25,752 nt of DNA from Dehalococcoidales bacterium. Lineage in GTDB: Bacteria > Chloroflexota > Dehalococcoidia > Dehalococcoidales > UBA3254. The stretch is taken from contig JAQULX010000004.1 in assembly GCA_028718465.1 (NCBI GenBank), positions 1 through 25,752 of the forward strand, read 5' to 3'. Below the pieces are notes generated by a model. It was not told where the DNA came from. It saw only the letters and a list, made by a program, of their open reading frames with translations, and did not search any database. Positions 8,605-14,444 of the stretch are shown here, piece after piece. Made by a program: the position numbers and the translations under genes. Within the stretch, counting starts at the first letter, position 1; each line of letters opens with the position of its first letter.

Positions 8605-9100
8605 CGACCAGGGAAGCGCGTTAAACTTTCCGGATTTTGGTGCCGGACCGGTCTTTTCTCCGGGTTTGCCTTCTGTGTCCGAAATATTTGCCGGCTAATG
8701 TTAGTCTGGTATAAGCCTCCCAGAGTTGTTTCGCTCTAATCAGTCCATACTGACGGAAGTCAGTACCCACAGGAGGTGGGGGGACTATTTCAGCGCATTG
8801 AGCCCTCCTCCAGGGTGACAGAGGGGGAGGCGGGTCACGACCCTACGCTTAATCCTGACAGGCGGGTCACAGAACCGCCCCTACATGTGGGTTATGGGAA
8901 TATTATCAGGCTGGAGCGGAACACGGTGGAGCCAGGTATCCAGGGTTGGGGCTGAACCCGGGGTGCATTTATTTATTGCGTTGCATATAAAAGAAGCTGT
9001 ATTGAAAAATCAGAGTTAAAACAATATATGGAGTCATCCGGAGCATTCTTCCGTGCAAGACGGGTACGGCAGCAAACCTGAGAAAGCAAGAATCCAGGCT
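8605..9100. other. Gene-free region rich in hairpins
   Basis: About 500 bases between the convergent glycosyltransferase and pilT genes. I see no plausible coding frame. Besides the REP-like block (separate entry), the rest (8890-9100) has no clear terminator or riboswitch match on either strand. Confidence 0.6.
8748..8885. repeat. Cluster of small palindromes, REP-like
   Basis: A perfect 7-bp stem with GGAA tetraloop (8748-8765) is followed at once by CCCAC/GTGGG (8766-8780), then a CCTCC/GGAGG pair (around 8804-8830). Two copies of GGCGGGTCAC follow (8829-8838 and 8861-8870), 32 bp apart. The second is followed by AACCGCCCCTAC, which pairs back on GGCGGGT. Short GGCGGGT...ACCGCCCCTAC palindromes of this kind recur between genes in some anaerobic bacterial genomes, from memory. 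Confidence 0.5.
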
Positions 9101-10165
9101 TTATCTGGCTCCATTTTTTAAGAAATTGTTCAGTTGCTCTGTATTAGAGCAGTTCAGAAATGCCTCTTCCGTAATAATTTTCCGATTTATAACCAGCCTG
9201 GCCAGATCCTGGTCGAGAATTTGCATTCCTTCCCGGGTGGCAGTTTGCATTGTGCTGTGGAGTTGATGCGACTTGCCTTCTCTGATGAGGAACCGGGTGG
9301 CCTGAGTTCCCAGCATGATTTCCAGCGCGGCGACTCTGCCCCCGCCGACCTTGTGCAACAGGGTTTGAGAAATAACGGCTTCGATTATCTGGGCCAACTG
9401 AATCCTGATCTGGGGCTGCTGTTCGGACGGAAAAACATCTATGATGCGGTCGACAGTTTGAGGGGCATCATACGTATGCAAAGTGGCGAGTACAAGATGT
9501 CCGGTCTCGGCGGCAGTGATGGCTGTGGAGACCGTGGCCAGATCACGCATTTCACCGATTACCATGACATCCGGATCATGACGCATGGCAAATACCAGGG
9601 CTCTGGAAAATGAATTAGTGTCGCTGCCGACCTCTCTTTGGGATATCAGACATTTTTTATTCTGGTGAAGAAACTCCACCGGTTCTTCGATGGTGATGAT
9701 ATTTCTCGGCTCGGTTTCGTTGATATGATTTATCAAAGCAGCCATGGTGGTTGACTTGCCGCTGCCGGTCTGTCCTGTTACCAGAATCAACCCGCGTTTT
9801 TTGGCGGCCAGTTGTTTCAGCACCGGAGGCATATTTAATTCATCCAGCGTGGGTATTTTGATCGGGACCACCCGAAAGGCGAAGCTGAGGGTGCCTCTTT
9901 GGAGTAAAACATTCACCCGGAAACGGGCCAACCCGGGGACGCTGTAAGCAAAATCGAGTTCCTTCTCCTTTTGAAACATTTGAAGCTGCTCAGGAGTAGT
10001 GATATCGATGATCAACTGCCGGGTCTCTTCATCGGTAACAGGAGGCAAATCATCCTGTACTACCAGGTCGCCGCTGATACGCAGTATCGGCTTATTGCGG
10101 ACCCCGACATGCAGGTCGGAGGCACCTTTTTCTACTACTCTTTTTAAAAGACTGATCGCGTCCAT
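9101..10165 (-). CDS. pilT: PilT-type twitching motility / retraction ATPase
   Basis: A 354-residue hexameric secretion-type ATPase of the PilT/GspE family. It has the N-terminal PAS-like PilT domain with SDLHVGVRNKPILRISGD (16-33), Walker A GQTGSGKST (131-139), the Asp box ITIEEPVEF, Walker B VMVIGEMRD (200-208) and the His box TGHLVLATLHT (221-231). GEMRD and AAETGHLVLATLHT are characteristic of PilT rather than PilB. PilT powers type IV pilus retraction at the inner membrane. No other pilus gene is in the window. The ATG starts 3 bases after the stop of an upstream HTH gene, with GGAAGGG as ribosome site, so the two are co-transcribed. Length and motifs are complete. Confidence 0.92.
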   Translation of the reverse strand: MDAISLLKRVVEKGASDLHVGVRNKPILRISGDLVVQDDLPPVTDEETRQLIIDITTPEQLQMFQKEKELDFAYSVPGLARFRVNVLLQRGTLSFAFRVVPIKIPTLDELNMPPVLKQLAAKKRGLILVTGQTGSGKSTTMAALINHINETEPRNIITIEEPVEFLHQNKKCLISQREVGSDTNSFSRALVFAMRHDPDVMVIGEMRDLATVSTAITAAETGHLVLATLHTYDAPQTVDRIIDVFPSEQQPQIRIQLAQIIEAVISQTLLHKVGGGRVAALEIMLGTQATRFLIREGKSHQLHSTMQTATREGMQILDQDLARLVINRKIITEEAFLNCSNTEQLNNFLKNGAR

Positions 10166-10168
10166 TTT

Positions 10169-10396
10169 TTACCCTTCCGAATTATTCCCACTGAGATATA
10201 TTTTGGGCTGCGCCCGGTCCTTTACCAGGGCGACCTGAGATTCATCAAAAAGTCTCCATCCTCTCCAGTCCCGGCCGGCTGTTGAATCGATTACACCTTC
10301 TTTTAACCAGCGAAATAACGTACTGCGGCTGATTCCGGCAACACGGCAGACTTCGAGGGTCCGATAATAGGTCTGTCCGTTGATTGTCACTGGCAT
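10169..10396 (-). CDS. Small MerR/excisionase-like helix-turn-helix protein upstream of pilT
   Basis: A 75-residue protein whose core TLEVCRVAGISRSTLFRWLKEGVI (15-38) is a MerR-type helix-turn-helix, followed by the wing WRGWRLFDESQVALVKD (44-61). It has no ligand-binding or dimerisation domain. The start is ATG with AAAGGA six bases upstream. It probably binds DNA alone, as excisionase-like or small regulatory HTH proteins do, and may control the pilT transcript it heads. A perfect TATAAT (complement of 10439-10444) lies upstream, without a good -35. I cannot assign a target. Confidence 0.82.
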   Translation of the reverse strand: MPVTINGQTYYRTLEVCRVAGISRSTLFRWLKEGVIDSTAGRDWRGWRLFDESQVALVKDRAQPKIYLSGNNSEG

Positions 10397-10585
10397 CCGA
10401 TATCCTTTAGAATATAGTCAGGTATGTTAAATATACTCATTATACTTTGCATCAATTTTATCCTGCCGTAAATAATGCAAAAGTACTTGTTGTATATAAA
10501 TAAAAAGTAATAGCAGACCGGTCACGGCCGGTAATCCGCGTTATTTTTAAGCTCGCGGTAATGGAATAGGGAGTGGTGCTTCTGA

Positions 10586-11173
10586 ATGAAGAAAGGGAAG
10601 AGGGATATAAACCAGATACTGATCGAGGAATTGCTGAGGCAGTCCAGGGAGAGAGCAGACGCTCAACGATGGAACGTCTATTCTCTAATGCTTATTTACA
10701 GCGTGCTGGTGGTTATTATTGTCCTAATACTCAAGGATGTCAGTATGATAGCAGTGGGAATAGTAGCAGTCGGAGGGCTGACATCGCTGTTGCTGTTGAG
10801 CTATCTACAGAACAGAAAATCATCCGGGCAAGGCCGTAAATCAAGCCGGCCGGAGGATATGGAAATTTCTGACGAAGCCTGCGACTCGCGGGACAATTCT
10901 CCAGGCGCCCAGGCGCCGCCTTTAACACCCCGGGAGCTGGAGATACTGACTTATGTTGTCAAAGGAAATCTGAATAAACAGATAGCATTCCGCATGGGCA
11001 TCAGCGAGCAGACTGTAAAAAACCATATCACCCATATTCTCAAAAAATTGAAAGTGGAAGACCGCTCTGAGGCAGCCGCCCTGGCTTCGCAGAAGAACTG
11101 GATAAAGCAGGAAGACGAGAAACTAATTAAACAGACGGAAATTGAAAACCATCATTATTCGTCGTCTTTATAA
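10586..11173 (+). CDS. Membrane-anchored LuxR-type transcription regulator
   Basis: A 195-residue protein. After a basic N-terminus come two close hydrophobic helices (about 32-50 and 53-75), then a polar linker (76-110) and a LuxR/GerE DNA-binding domain (113-170). The latter has the diagnostic LTPRELEILTYVVKGNLNKQIA, MGISEQTVKNHITHILKKL and DRSEAAALA. Both ends should face the cytoplasm. There is no receiver or sensor domain, so any signal would have to act through the membrane hairpin. An in-frame stop immediately upstream (10583) fixes ATG 10586 as the start. AGGGAG at 10568-10573 is rather far (12 nt). The 3' end overlaps the convergent HTH gene by 19 bases. Confidence 0.85.
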   Translation: MKKGKRDINQILIEELLRQSRERADAQRWNVYSLMLIYSVLVVIIVLILKDVSMIAVGIVAVGGLTSLLLLSYLQNRKSSGQGRKSSRPEDMEISDEACDSRDNSPGAQAPPLTPRELEILTYVVKGNLNKQIAFRMGISEQTVKNHITHILKKLKVEDRSEAAALASQKNWIKQEDEKLIKQTEIENHHYSSSL

Positions 11174-11358
11174 GCATTAAACTGGTCAATGAAGCGCTGG
11201 ATATCGTCGAGTTTAAACCTCCGATCGCCGCGCGCATTAATACGGTAAGCTACCAGACGGCCTTCCTCGCACCAGCGCCGCAAAGTATTTGGATGGATAT
11301 GCAAAAGCGTGGATACCTCAGTAACCGTCAAAAAGCTGTTTTCTTTATTCTGTACCAT
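11155..11358 (-). CDS. Excisionase-family (MerR-like) DNA-binding protein
   Basis: A 67-residue single-domain HTH protein. LTVTEVSTLLHIHPNTLRRWCEEGRLVAYRI (10-40) is the helix-turn-helix and RGDRRFKLDDIQRFI (44-58) the wing, the layout of the excisionase/HTH_17 family. Such proteins occur both as phage or transposon excisionases and as ordinary small regulators. No integrase or attachment site is visible here, so a regulatory role is likelier. A good promoter lies upstream (see 11393-11421). AAGG precedes the ATG by 9 nt. Confidence 0.83.
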   Translation of the reverse strand: MVQNKENSFLTVTEVSTLLHIHPNTLRRWCEEGRLVAYRINARGDRRFKLDDIQRFIDQFNAYKDDE

Positions 11359-11392
11359 CTTAGCTTGCCTTATATTTAAATTAACCTACTTC

Positions 11393-11421
11393 AGCATAAT
11401 TTACTTTTACTACATTGACAA
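11393..11421 (-). promoter_or_regulatory. Sigma-70-like promoter of the excisionase-like gene
   Basis: On the minus strand TTGTCA (11421-11416) and TATGCT (11398-11393) are 17 bp apart, giving a predicted leader of about 30 nt before the ATG at 11358. Confidence 0.5.
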
Positions 11422-11711
11422 TCACCCTAAAGTCCTAAAACTCTGGGCGAAAAGTCATGCATTATCAGGGAAACTTGGGAGGAAAAGTGAAGATAATAGA
11501 TGACATCTCTGGTAGAATATCAATATATAGAGCATGAAGATTTCCCATTACAGAACATTCTCCCTAAAATACTCGGTCTCGTGAGGGATTATACGTTCTG
11601 ATGACGACTAATATTATGAAATACATATTACAATCCAGATATCAATATCGGATAGGAAGCTGTGATCCATTGTCTTCAGGTGGTCACTTTGACAATGGGG
11701 AGCTAATAGTG

Positions 11712-11745
11712 AAACCGGCCTTGAACAGAGGCGGTTTTTTTTATT
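11712..11745 (+). terminator. Intrinsic terminator with no coding gene upstream
   Basis: AAACCGGCCT pairs with AGGCGGTTT (one bulged G) over a 7-nt loop and runs into eight Ts. This is a strong Rho-independent terminator for + strand transcription. The nearest + strand gene ends 540 bases upstream and a convergent gene lies between, so it more likely ends a small RNA or attenuates the gene starting at 11825. A second stem, CCATTGTC (11667-11674) with GACAATGG (11691-11698), lies just before it. Confidence 0.8.
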
Positions 11746-11824
11746 AAATATTATGTTCGGGGACGACCTTTCAGGGATGTTTGTTGGGAATGTTCATGGA
11801 ATCAGCTTGCAGAAGGAGACTTCT

Positions 11825-12085
11825 ATGTTACCAGAAGGTAAATGCCCCAAATGCGGGTCCCATTTTTGCGGATGGGCGCTCAAGCTGCCCCCGCACCAGA
11901 TGTGTCCTAAATGCGGTATGAGCCTGGAGATAACCGAAGACGGAAGTCATTACTCTACCGGTTATTCTCCCTTCACCGCTGCAGAATATAAAGTAAATGA
12001 TCAAACGGACTGGGCGCAATTCGAACGGGAATTTCTTCGCGGAAAGAGCCGGAAGGAAAAAAACAAAGATAAGGATGATAAATAG
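11825..12085 (+). CDS. Small zinc-ribbon protein of unknown function
   Basis: The start is ATG 11825, six bases after AAGGAG (11813-11818). A longer frame from 11753 has no ribosome site and non-conserved-looking residues. The 86-residue product opens with two CxxC knuckles: CPKCGSHFCGW at residues 7-17 and MCPKCGM at about 25-31. Together they form a rubredoxin/zinc-ribbon-like metal site. An acidic/aromatic middle part and a very basic lysine-rich tail (GKSRKEKNKDKDDK) follow. This suggests a nucleic-acid-associated or redox-adaptor role, but I do not recognise the family. Its stop lies inside a hairpin shared with the convergent gene. Confidence 0.7.
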   Translation: MLPEGKCPKCGSHFCGWALKLPPHQMCPKCGMSLEITEDGSHYSTGYSPFTAAEYKVNDQTDWAQFEREFLRGKSRKEKNKDKDDK

Positions 12086-12113
12086 CGCACAGAGATGTCC
12101 TGGCGCTATTTAT
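12078..12113. terminator. Bidirectional terminator between convergent genes
   Basis: ATAAATAGCGC (12078-12088) pairs perfectly with GCGCTATTTAT (12103-12113) over a 14-nt loop. AT-rich outer arms supply the T-tract on either strand. It includes the stop codon of the zinc-ribbon gene and ends 8 bases before the stop of the minus-strand gene. Confidence 0.65.
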
Positions 12114-12120
12114 TACTTTC

Positions 12121-12468
12121 TCAGCGGGGATATTTCCCTTTGCCGCCGTTATTACGTGAGATGGACTGCAATTTATGGGTCAGTTCTTCGATTTGCCTTT
12201 CCTGAGGCGCGGCTTTGAGATCGATGTTGGAAGAAACGAAGAAGTCCAGGAAACGTCTCAGCAACTCTTTCATTTCACAGGTAAACTTTTCAAATTCTTC
12301 TCTTTCCAGGTACTGATTATTGCCTGTGAACGTCTCCGGCGTTTCCTCACTGCCGACAGCGGCATCGATAAGAAGACTAAGGAACTCTTCACGACCCATT
12401 TCCCCGCGGTTGGCATCGATCTGGTCCAGTAAACCAGCTTCTACGATCAAGACTTTCTTGCCTGACAC
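12121..12468 (-). CDS. Hypothetical protein with possible ribbon-helix-helix N-terminus
   Basis: A 115-residue protein. The GTG start at 12468 is preceded by AAGGA about 8 bases upstream. The first 40 residues (KKVLIVEAGLLDQIDANRGEMGREEFLSLLIDAA) look like a short strand followed by the two helices of a CopG/Arc-type ribbon-helix-helix DNA-binding unit. The rest (about 55-105) is helical and charged and may form an oligomerisation segment. It follows the winged-helix gene by 64 bases in the same direction, so both may share a transcript. The RHH reading is a pattern judgement and the protein could be unrelated. Confidence 0.65.
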   Translation of the reverse strand: MSGKKVLIVEAGLLDQIDANRGEMGREEFLSLLIDAAVGSEETPETFTGNNQYLEREEFEKFTCEMKELLRRFLDFFVSSNIDLKAAPQERQIEELTHKLQSISRNNGGKGKYPR

Positions 12469-12532
12469 AGCATTTTCCTTCCAGGTTTAAGATTTTGTTT
12501 TGCTGCCTGAAAACAATAAAATAAAACCAATA

Positions 12533-12814
12533 TTACAGCGATAGACTATCTTCCAGACCAAGCATTTCCTTAACATTTTCCAGGAGATGGAGCAGCTTCT
12601 GGCCTTTCTCGGTAACCCGGTAGTAGACGCAGGGATTACCGATCTTGATGGTATCGATAAAGCCTTCATTGAGCAGGTAGCCCAGGTATTTCTGGATCTG
12701 ACTGTAGCTCATGTTGACGCTGTACATGATCTCGGTCTTCCCCGCTCCGTTCTCCCCCACCTTCAGCATCTCGGCTATTATTTCTATGTCCGATCTTCGT
12801 CTGTTGACCCTCAA
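12533..12814 (-). CDS. Winged-helix transcription regulator (archaeal-like, COG3432-like)
   Basis: A 93-residue single-domain regulator: RRSDIEIIAEMLKVGENGAGKTEIMYSVNMSYSQIQKYLGYLLNEGFI (6-53) is the helical part with the recognition helix around SYSQIQKYLGYL. KIGNPCVYYRVTEKGQKLLHLLENV (57-81) forms the wing and dimerising helix. I recall this pattern from small predicted regulators common in archaea and in some Chloroflexota. The start is TTG at 12814, supported by a strong AAGGAG 8 bases upstream. No ATG is available nearby. Its promoter contains a palindrome covering the -10 box, suggesting autoregulation. Confidence 0.85.
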   Translation of the reverse strand: MRVNRRRSDIEIIAEMLKVGENGAGKTEIMYSVNMSYSQIQKYLGYLLNEGFIDTIKIGNPCVYYRVTEKGQKLLHLLENVKEMLGLEDSLSL

Positions 12815-12840
12815 TTATCAGCTCCTTACCGATAGGCTAA

Positions 12841-12870
12841 TACTATAGTACCTGTGCCGGCATTTGTCAA
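12841..12870 (-). promoter_or_regulatory. Strong sigma-70 promoter with overlapping palindromic operator
   Basis: On the minus strand TTGACA (12870-12865) and TATAGT (12847-12842) are exactly 17 bp apart. The perfect palindrome TACTATAGTA (12841-12850) covers the -10 box, an ideal place for repression by the regulator encoded just downstream. Confidence 0.7.
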
Positions 12871-13012
12871 GGGGATAAGCTTTACATAAACAATTAACAT
12901 ATCAAATTTATAAACCATTTCTTATTTTGGGAAGAAAAGTTAAATTAATTGTAATTCAGGCGGGTTGATTATCAGGGCCGGCTGTGGTTTACTTAAACTC
13001 AGGATAGATAAA

Positions 13013-13034
13013 TAGTACTGGTACTATGGTACTA
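13013..13034. promoter_or_regulatory. Second cluster of TAGTAC/GTACTA half-sites
   Basis: TAGTAC (13013-13018), GTACTA (13021-13026) and a further GGTACTA (13028-13034) are packed together. The first two form a perfect inverted pair with a 2-bp spacer. The same half-site occurs in the operator at 12841-12851, so the two may bind one regulator in the divergent intergenic region. Confidence 0.5.
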
Positions 13035-13086
13035 CTGATGACAGGGATAGATCCCAATAAACGGAGACAGGTTACAGGAGCAAGAA

Positions 13087-13368
13087 ATGCTGAAAGATAA
13101 AGGGCCAGGCCATCGCGACTTTGTGTGCCTGACGGTGGACCCCGTAAACTGGTTTAACGATACATCAATGAGCGTAATCTCATGGACTCCGGGGATTCCG
13201 GTGATAAGGGACGATTTGCCGGTGCTGGTCTGGCAAATTAAATTGAAGCAAGCAAAATATCAGGCCGGTCGAAAAAACCGGCCTGATATTTTAAATTACT
13301 TCCAAAACCGGGGCGGGCTTTTAACCGCCCCGGAAAAAACCGCATATACCCGGAATCTCCGCGCCTGA
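13087..13368 (+). CDS. Doubtful small ORF, or the body of a small RNA
   Basis: An ATG at 13087 with ACAGGAG 7 bases upstream opens a 93-codon frame. The first 50 residues (including LTVDPVNWFNDTSMSVISWT) look mildly protein-like but I recognise no family. The frame then runs through two hairpins, the first of which (13254-13292) is a strong bidirectional terminator. A complete message is therefore unlikely unless the protein is a truncated remnant or the transcript reads through. It may be a decayed gene end, or the region may give a short regulatory RNA of about 250 nt divergent from the winged-helix gene. Confidence 0.25.
   Translation: MLKDKGPGHRDFVCLTVDPVNWFNDTSMSVISWTPGIPVIRDDLPVLVWQIKLKQAKYQAGRKNRPDILNYFQNRGGLLTAPEKTAYTRNLRA
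13254..13292. terminator. Strong bidirectional terminator (16-bp perfect stem)
   Basis: Positions 13254-13269 are exactly complementary to 13277-13292. The outer ends are AAAATAT and ATATTTT and the inner stem is GC-rich (CAGGCCGGT), so a T-tract follows the hairpin on both strands. Confidence 0.85.
13304..13333 (-). terminator. Terminator of the minus-strand reductase cluster
   Basis: A 9-bp GC stem (13308-13316 with 13325-13333) is followed on the minus strand by TTTT. It lies 43 bases past the stop of the ferredoxin-fused activase. With the adjacent 16-bp hairpin it gives a double stop to the operon. Confidence 0.75.
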
Positions 13369-13376
13369 ATGCAAAA

Positions 13377-14444
13377 TTACCACGAATGGCTGACGGCATT
13401 GCCGGGGCAGACAGAGTGGCAGTTGACCGGGTTTTTCTCCGAGCATGATTTGTAGCCGGGGCAGGTCAGGTGGATCTTCTTTCTTACAGTGTCTCTGATC
13501 CGGGCTTTGGGCTGGCCCTGGTCGTTAGGGCCGACCTCGAAGTTCCCGGATGGACAGGCGTCGACGCACTTCCCGCAGCCGTCACACTTTCCGGTATCCA
13601 CCGTAATATAGTATTCGCCTGTACCGTCAGAATAGCCGTAGCTGATTTTCATCTCCTCTTTTTTGCCTTTGCCCTCGGCGCGGTCTCTGGCGAACAGAGC
13701 GGCCCCCAGGCATCCGGCAAGCTGCGGGTCGGGCGCCAGCATGGGTTCCATCTCTACCTTCTCGGTGATCTTGGCTACCATGCCTTTGTTTTTAGCGATG
13801 CCGCCGCTGATGCTGAAGTCTTTCTGTAGGGAGACCTTCTTTAACAGGTTCAGGCAGCGCACGGAGATAGCTTCATTGAGACCGGCCAAAATGTCTGCTT
13901 TGGAGATGCCCTTGCGGAGATAAGCCACGGCTTCGGACCGGGCGAAAACCGCGCAAATAGTGTTGAAGGGAATAGCCGATCTGGACTGAAGGGCGGTCTC
14001 ACCGATATCCTCCAGGCAGACGCCCAGCACATCGGCAATCATTTCCAGGAAGCGGCCAGTGCCGCCGGCGCATTTATCGTTCATAACAAAGTTGGTGACT
14101 TTGCCTTCGAAGTCGACACTGATAGCCTTGCAGTCCTGTCCTCCCATATCCAGGATAGTGCGCACGGAGGGAAAGTAGTAGTTGATCCCCCGGGCATGGC
14201 AGCTTATTTCTGAAATATTTTCATTGGCAAAGGGCACCAGTACCCGTCCGTAGCCGGTAGCGACTATATAGCTCATATCCTCTATTTCGAGTCCGGTGCC
14301 TTCCAGAGTTTTTGCCATGGTAGCCCGGGAGGTGACTACGCTTTCGGCCCCGGTATCACCGATATAGGAAGACAGTATCTCTCCGTCTTTCAAAACAACA
14401 GCTTTAGAAGCGCGTGACCCGATATCAATACCCGCTGTCAACAT
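13377..14444 (-). CDS. BadF/BcrA-type ATPase fused to a C-terminal ferredoxin domain
   Basis: A 355-residue protein. Residues 1-255 are an ASKHA-fold activase: AGIDIGSRASK (phosphate 1), LDMGGQDCK (phosphate 2, 99-106), SGGIAKNKG (adenosine). Cys125 (NDKCAGGTGRF) and Cys164 (TICAVFARSEA) would ligate the [4Fe-4S] cluster bridging two activase subunits. After the linker EGKGKKEEMK comes a ferredoxin-like domain. Cys287, 290, 293 and 297 form a normal CxxCxxCxxxCP motif, and Cys328, 334, 342 and 346 form a stretched C-x5-C-x7-C-x3-CP. Such ATPases hydrolyse ATP to push one electron at very low potential into a dehydratase or benzoyl-CoA reductase. The fused ferredoxin would supply that electron directly. 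Its ATG abuts the previous stop (TAGATG). Confidence 0.9.
   Translation of the reverse strand: MLTAGIDIGSRASKAVVLKDGEILSSYIGDTGAESVVTSRATMAKTLEGTGLEIEDMSYIVATGYGRVLVPFANENISEISCHARGINYYFPSVRTILDMGGQDCKAISVDFEGKVTNFVMNDKCAGGTGRFLEMIADVLGVCLEDIGETALQSRSAIPFNTICAVFARSEAVAYLRKGISKADILAGLNEAISVRCLNLLKKVSLQKDFSISGGIAKNKGMVAKITEKVEMEPMLAPDPQLAGCLGAALFARDRAEGKGKKEEMKISYGYSDGTGEYYITVDTGKCDGCGKCVDACPSGNFEVGPNDQGQPKARIRDTVRKKIHLTCPGYKSCSEKNPVNCHSVCPGNAVSHSW

Larger units (their letters stand above)
11359..11824. other. 466-base region without a clear gene
   Basis: It contains the minus-strand promoter of the excisionase-like gene, a stem pair at 11666-11699, an intrinsic terminator at 11712-11745 and the ribosome site of the zinc-ribbon gene (AAGGAG 11813-11818). 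From 11422 to 11660 the sequence is AT-rich and no reading frame looks coding. Confidence 0.5.

Noticed and set aside
9000..9100. Riboswitch-like look of the segment downstream of pilT (GAAAGCAAG, CCGTGCAAGAC)
   Set aside because: I compared it by eye with the cyclic-di-GMP-I and TPP consensus cores on both strands and found no convincing match.
11155..11358. Excisionase-like gene as a sign of an integrated element
   Set aside because: No integrase, transposase, tRNA or direct-repeat attachment sites are visible nearby, so it is better read as a small regulator.
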